DNA of 64,000 bases, taken from assembly GCA_903926465.1 (NCBI GenBank), contig CAIYJE010000055.1, forward strand, positions 32,361 to 96,360, given 5' to 3'. The notes beneath the pieces were generated by a model. That model saw only the letters and a program-made list of their open reading frames with translations, did no database searches and had not been told where the DNA came from. Positions 61,364 through 64,000 of this stretch are shown here, one piece after another. Position 1 is the first letter of the stretch. The number at the start of each line of letters is the position of its first letter. The position numbers and the translations under genes were made by a program. Source of the DNA: an uncultured Planctomycetales bacterium (GTDB lineage Bacteria > Planctomycetota > Planctomycetia > Isosphaerales > Isosphaeraceae).

Positions 61364-62623
61364 TCAACGCCCGAACAGTGCTGGAAACCAGTCTGGGCAA
61401 GACCGCAGGGCGGCCGCCAGGAATGGGGTTTTGGGGAGAGCCGAAACGATTCGAAGGTCATCAAATATCGTGCTTTGATCACCCAGAAACCGGACAAGGG
61501 CCGCGGGATTGGCTCGCTTGAACATCTGAGCGAAGATTCGGGCAGCCAGAGCTGGCCGATCGGCCAGGCATTGGAGGAAGACGGTGTCGAAGAATTGATA
61601 CTTGAAAGAACTCAGGTGGCACTTCTCCCGGCTACGGTGGCTGTTTCCTGGGTTGGCGATGCCACGGGCGATGGTTTGGGTCTGTTTTTGAATTCTCAAG
61701 AACGCGTACCCGCTTGAAGGCCGGGCGGCACCACCTGCCAGCCCGATGGATGTGACCCTGGAACGAATCTTGCCCACGCTCCGGGCCGTGGTCATGGGAA
61801 TGGCCCCAGACTCTTCCTCGATGACTTCATAGGCCCCAGCCTCCAGGCCGTACCTGAGCTTCAGGTAGTTGCTAATCTCTTGCCGGTGCCTTTCTGCATG
61901 AAGAGGAAAACTGAAGAGATAAGTATTCTCGACCAGGGCTTCCGTCTCAGATAAAGGAAGTAAATAAATGAAATGAGGTCCGTCGGCCTGCGGGGTACGA
62001 AAGTCCATCAGCGTAGGAGTCAGAGGGTCGAAGGTTGGACGTTTGACCCGGATTGTCTGACCCAGGAAGTGCTGAAGCAGTGCGACCGGCCGACGGCGGG
62101 AACCGCCCGGCGGAACCTCCGGTTTCTGTGTCATACTATTGAAGGCGCGTAAGCCTTCGAAATGGCCTTGGGCCGTGGAGACCCGCACTCCTTGGTTCGT
62201 CTCGCAAACCTCCATAATTGGCTGGCCGAGAGCCCACGTAATGTTTGGGGCCGAGGTGAGCCGATCAAGGACACGTTGGTAGAAGTCGGCCGATCGAATT
62301 CGAAGATAGGGAAAACTGGGACAGGCAGCGATCGTCTGTCTGGATCCGTCATGGATCATCCAATGAGCCCAGCGATGCGTGGCAAGGTCGGAAAAAGGGG
62401 TCGGCTCGATGTCCCAGAAGCACCAGGTTCGATCATTCTCGAAAGTCGACCGCTGGTCCACGATCAGGATTAGGTCTTTGATTCCCAGTTCAAGCAGGTT
62501 CCAGGCCAGGCTCAGCCCCGCACAGCCTGAACCTAAAATCATGTAAGGATAAATCGTATGTTTTTGGGCCGGCCGAAGCCAAAAAACGCCTCGTTTTGAC
62601 TTCAGGTGGCCCTGAACGCTCAT
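61364..62623 (-). CDS. crtY: Lycopene cyclase, CrtY type
   Basis: A 419-residue lycopene beta-cyclase-like flavoprotein. The dinucleotide-binding start is YMILGSGCAGLSLAWNLLEL, then FENDRTWCFWDIEP, a CrtY hallmark. YLLPLSETEALVENTYLF, VIEEESGAIPMT, GLAGGAARPSSGYAFLRIQ and near the end VRFLGDQSTIFDDLRIVSALPKTPFL match the CrtY/CrtL family. It forms beta-rings on lycopene to give beta-carotene. The ATG at 62623 overlaps the blh stop codon by ATGA, so the two are one operon; the longer frame is unsupported. Beta-carotene made here would be the substrate of the Blh protein. No other crt gene is in the window. Confidence 0.88.
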   Translation of the reverse strand: MSVQGHLKSKRGVFWLRPAQKHTIYPYMILGSGCAGLSLAWNLLELGIKDLILIVDQRSTFENDRTWCFWDIEPTPFSDLATHRWAHWMIHDGSRQTIAACPSFPYLRIRSADFYQRVLDRLTSAPNITWALGQPIMEVCETNQGVRVSTAQGHFEGLRAFNSMTQKPEVPPGGSRRRPVALLQHFLGQTIRVKRPTFDPLTPTLMDFRTPQADGPHFIYLLPLSETEALVENTYLFSFPLHAERHRQEISNYLKLRYGLEAGAYEVIEEESGAIPMTTARSVGKIRSRVTSIGLAGGAARPSSGYAFLRIQKQTQTIARGIANPGNSHRSREKCHLSSFKYQFFDTVFLQCLADRPALAARIFAQMFKRANPAALVRFLGDQSTIFDDLRIVSALPKTPFLAAALRSCPDWFPALFGR

Positions 62624-63681
62624 GGCTTGGCTCCGCATGAATTCGAGCCTGGAAGTGGAGACCAGACACCTTGGCGGATATCCATCCATATCACTACAAA
62701 CACATGTGGAAGAGTTAACATGCTGAGCCCGATCAAAGCGAATAGCCCAAGATTAGCAACAGAGACCTGAAACTGGAGCACCAGATAGGGGATGATGGAG
62801 ATCAGTAATAATGCGCCACCGGTCATGGGAAGCGTGGTTTTGAATAATTGGCTCAAGGCGCTGCGCCACTTTCCAGATGCGATCAGTTCCTGGGTTGCGT
62901 GAGTTGCCATCAGTAATCGAGACAGGTGCCGCAAAGAATGCCAGGCGTTGAAATAAACCCCGATCGCCAGAACGGGCGGAGTTGTGACAAACAGGCCAAC
63001 CAGGATCAAAGTTTCCAGGATGTCAAAACTTGCTGCGCGTTTGCGTGCATCATTTGTGCCCCAAGCCAGCCAGACCGCCCAACCGACCTGAAGGCCGATG
63101 AGTGTTGCCAAGCCGACCATGCCCGCCTGGATGGCCGGTGGCATAATGAAATACTGCGACTGGCCAAAGAACTGCCCCCCCATCAACTCCGCTGATACAG
63201 AGAGTTCGCCCGGATGCGTTAGCAGCGGCAGTGCCACTGGTATCAGGGATCGCGTTAAAAGAAGAGTGGCACGGTAACCTCGTGAACCGGTCTGGGAGGC
63301 GAGCCCCAATTGATGGCTCCAGTAGACGTCTCCCTGGCCGAAATGCAGGGCGGCGATCGCCAGAAACCCGGCCAAGGCCGCAGTTGGCCACACCAGCCAA
63401 GCCACCAGTACCAATCCCGCAGCCAGGAGGTAGGCGGTGTAAAAACGCGGGCCGGCCGCCAAGCTGGATGCCCCCCCCCCACTTCGGGTGAGTTCGGAGC
63501 CGATCAGGTGATCAAGCGCACCGTGGGGGATACCAAGTAGAAACAGGCCGATAAACCAGGGAGACCACTGCACAACCTCGTTGCTTGCCCATGCAGGTTG
63601 AGCGAGTGCGAATGCCATTACGCACAGGCAGAAAACCCAACCGGTGATCGAAACGAAACGATATACCTGACAGGCAGACAT
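62620..63681 (-). CDS. blh: Brp/Blh-family beta-carotene 15,15'-dioxygenase
   Basis: A 353-residue integral membrane protein with about seven to nine hydrophobic helices. The four conserved His-bearing blocks of the Brp/Blh family are present: GIPHGALDHLIG (H53, H58), AALHFGQGDVYWSHQ, YFNAWHSLRHLSR and LTLPHVFVVIWMD. These ligate the iron that cleaves beta-carotene into two retinals. The family usually serves rhodopsins, so a rhodopsin gene is expected elsewhere in the genome. It is the first gene of a blh-crtY operon; the 63721-63942 frame upstream is not coding. Confidence 0.88.
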   Translation of the reverse strand: MSACQVYRFVSITGWVFCLCVMAFALAQPAWASNEVVQWSPWFIGLFLLGIPHGALDHLIGSELTRSGGGASSLAAGPRFYTAYLLAAGLVLVAWLVWPTAALAGFLAIAALHFGQGDVYWSHQLGLASQTGSRGYRATLLLTRSLIPVALPLLTHPGELSVSAELMGGQFFGQSQYFIMPPAIQAGMVGLATLIGLQVGWAVWLAWGTNDARKRAASFDILETLILVGLFVTTPPVLAIGVYFNAWHSLRHLSRLLMATHATQELIASGKWRSALSQLFKTTLPMTGGALLLISIIPYLVLQFQVSVANLGLFALIGLSMLTLPHVFVVIWMDIRQGVWSPLPGSNSCGAKP

Positions 63682-63871
63682 AAAGCAAATTCCATAATCC
63701 TGAGCTGCGGTATTGATAAGTTACAGAAATTTTCGATAATAAGCAACTCTTAGTCTGGCACGTGAATTTCGTGCAACATTTAATTTGATCGCACCATGCA
63801 TCCTAGAGAAGATAGGTAGTCTTTTTCTAAAAAGTCTTCGCCAGTTTTTTTTCAGGAATTTCCGTAACCAT

Positions 63872-64000
63872 TCAGCCGAATGCAGTGCTTGATCCTGGAA
63901 GCGGCGGGAGTTGGCCGGTCTTGAGGTACTCGCGAACAGCATTCGTCACGGCGGATACTGGGTTATGGCCCCTCTGTTTCAGAGTCCGGAAGACGCTCAT
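63872..64000 (-). CDS. IS66-like transposase, C-terminal end (cut by window edge)
   Basis: The last 42 codons of a minus-strand gene that runs off the right edge. SVFRTLKQRGHNPVSAVTNA, then VREYLKTGQLPPLPG, resemble the C-terminus of IS66-type transposases in planctomycetes. Whether the element is intact cannot be judged. The bases 63682-63871 to the left are A/T-rich, presumably the blh promoter region and the IS end; no terminal inverted repeat is visible inside the window. Confidence 0.6.
   Translation of the reverse strand: MSVFRTLKQRGHNPVSAVTNAVREYLKTGQLPPLPGSSTAFG

Noticed and set aside
1..64000. CRISPR array or cas genes
   Set aside because: No regularly spaced repeats with unique spacers; the only tandem repeat is the two-unit 80-bp duplication.

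Overview
The window looks like chromosomal DNA from a planctomycete, probably a Gemmatales- or Isosphaerales-type lineage. The signs are two DUF1559 (pilin-like N-terminus) genes, one next to a regulatory-type lipoprotein; a PEP-CTERM protein; a formylglycine sulfatase; a sialate O-acetylesterase; a long TPR/O-GlcNAc-transferase-like protein; a transmembrane Ser/Thr kinase; lpxA; and many dispersed planctomycete-style palindromic repeats. There is no 16S gene, so the lineage is inferred from gene families only.

Layout. 1-4,000: 3' end of a PEP-CTERM protein, a perfect 36-bp inverted repeat, a small zinc-ribbon protein, a hotdog thioesterase, and a lipoprotein/DUF1559 pair. 4,169-12,423: a sigma-54 type activator, a TPR/OGT-like protein, a Gfo/Idh/MocA oxidoreductase, a YraN-like protein, a small lipoprotein and an MFS transporter. 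12,841-21,795: a sulfate ABC transporter operon (sbp-cysT-cysW-cysA), then a sulfatase/porin segment bounded on its far side by a decayed second copy of the cysA 3' end. 22,084-26,118: a membrane Ser/Thr kinase with a Cache-like sensor, and NADP-type isocitrate dehydrogenase. 26,474-32,465: a DabA/DabB inorganic-carbon uptake operon with an extra, degenerate antiporter-like subunit. 33,178-41,868: sialate O-acetylesterase, a DUF3052-like protein, a large secreted (alpha/alpha)6 glycosidase-like protein, a 29-residue very basic protein, a second Gfo/Idh/MocA protein, lpxA and a SHOCT-like membrane protein. 42,026-46,389: a Gly/Met-rich secreted protein, ribD, rex, tRNA-Gln and a lipoprotein. 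46,748-53,026: leuCD, cysD-cysNC and a DUF1559 gene cut by a nonsense codon. 53,028-59,540: uvrA, then a molybdopterin cluster in which MoaD is fused to a GspE-N-like domain, followed by moaE, an AAA ATPase and moaA. 59,566-61,090: a decayed vapBC module and a dense repeat field. 61,364-64,000: a blh-crtY retinal operon and the end of an IS66-like transposase.

Functional themes. Sulfur is prominent: sulfate is released by a sulfatase, imported by CysTWA and activated by CysD/CysNC. Other themes are molybdenum cofactor synthesis, CO2/bicarbonate uptake, and carotenoid cleavage to retinal, which implies a rhodopsin gene elsewhere. The most unusual items are the MoaD fusion, the three-gene DAB operon, the cysA-derived direct repeat around the sulfatase/porin segment, and several freshly broken genes whose lesions can be read exactly.
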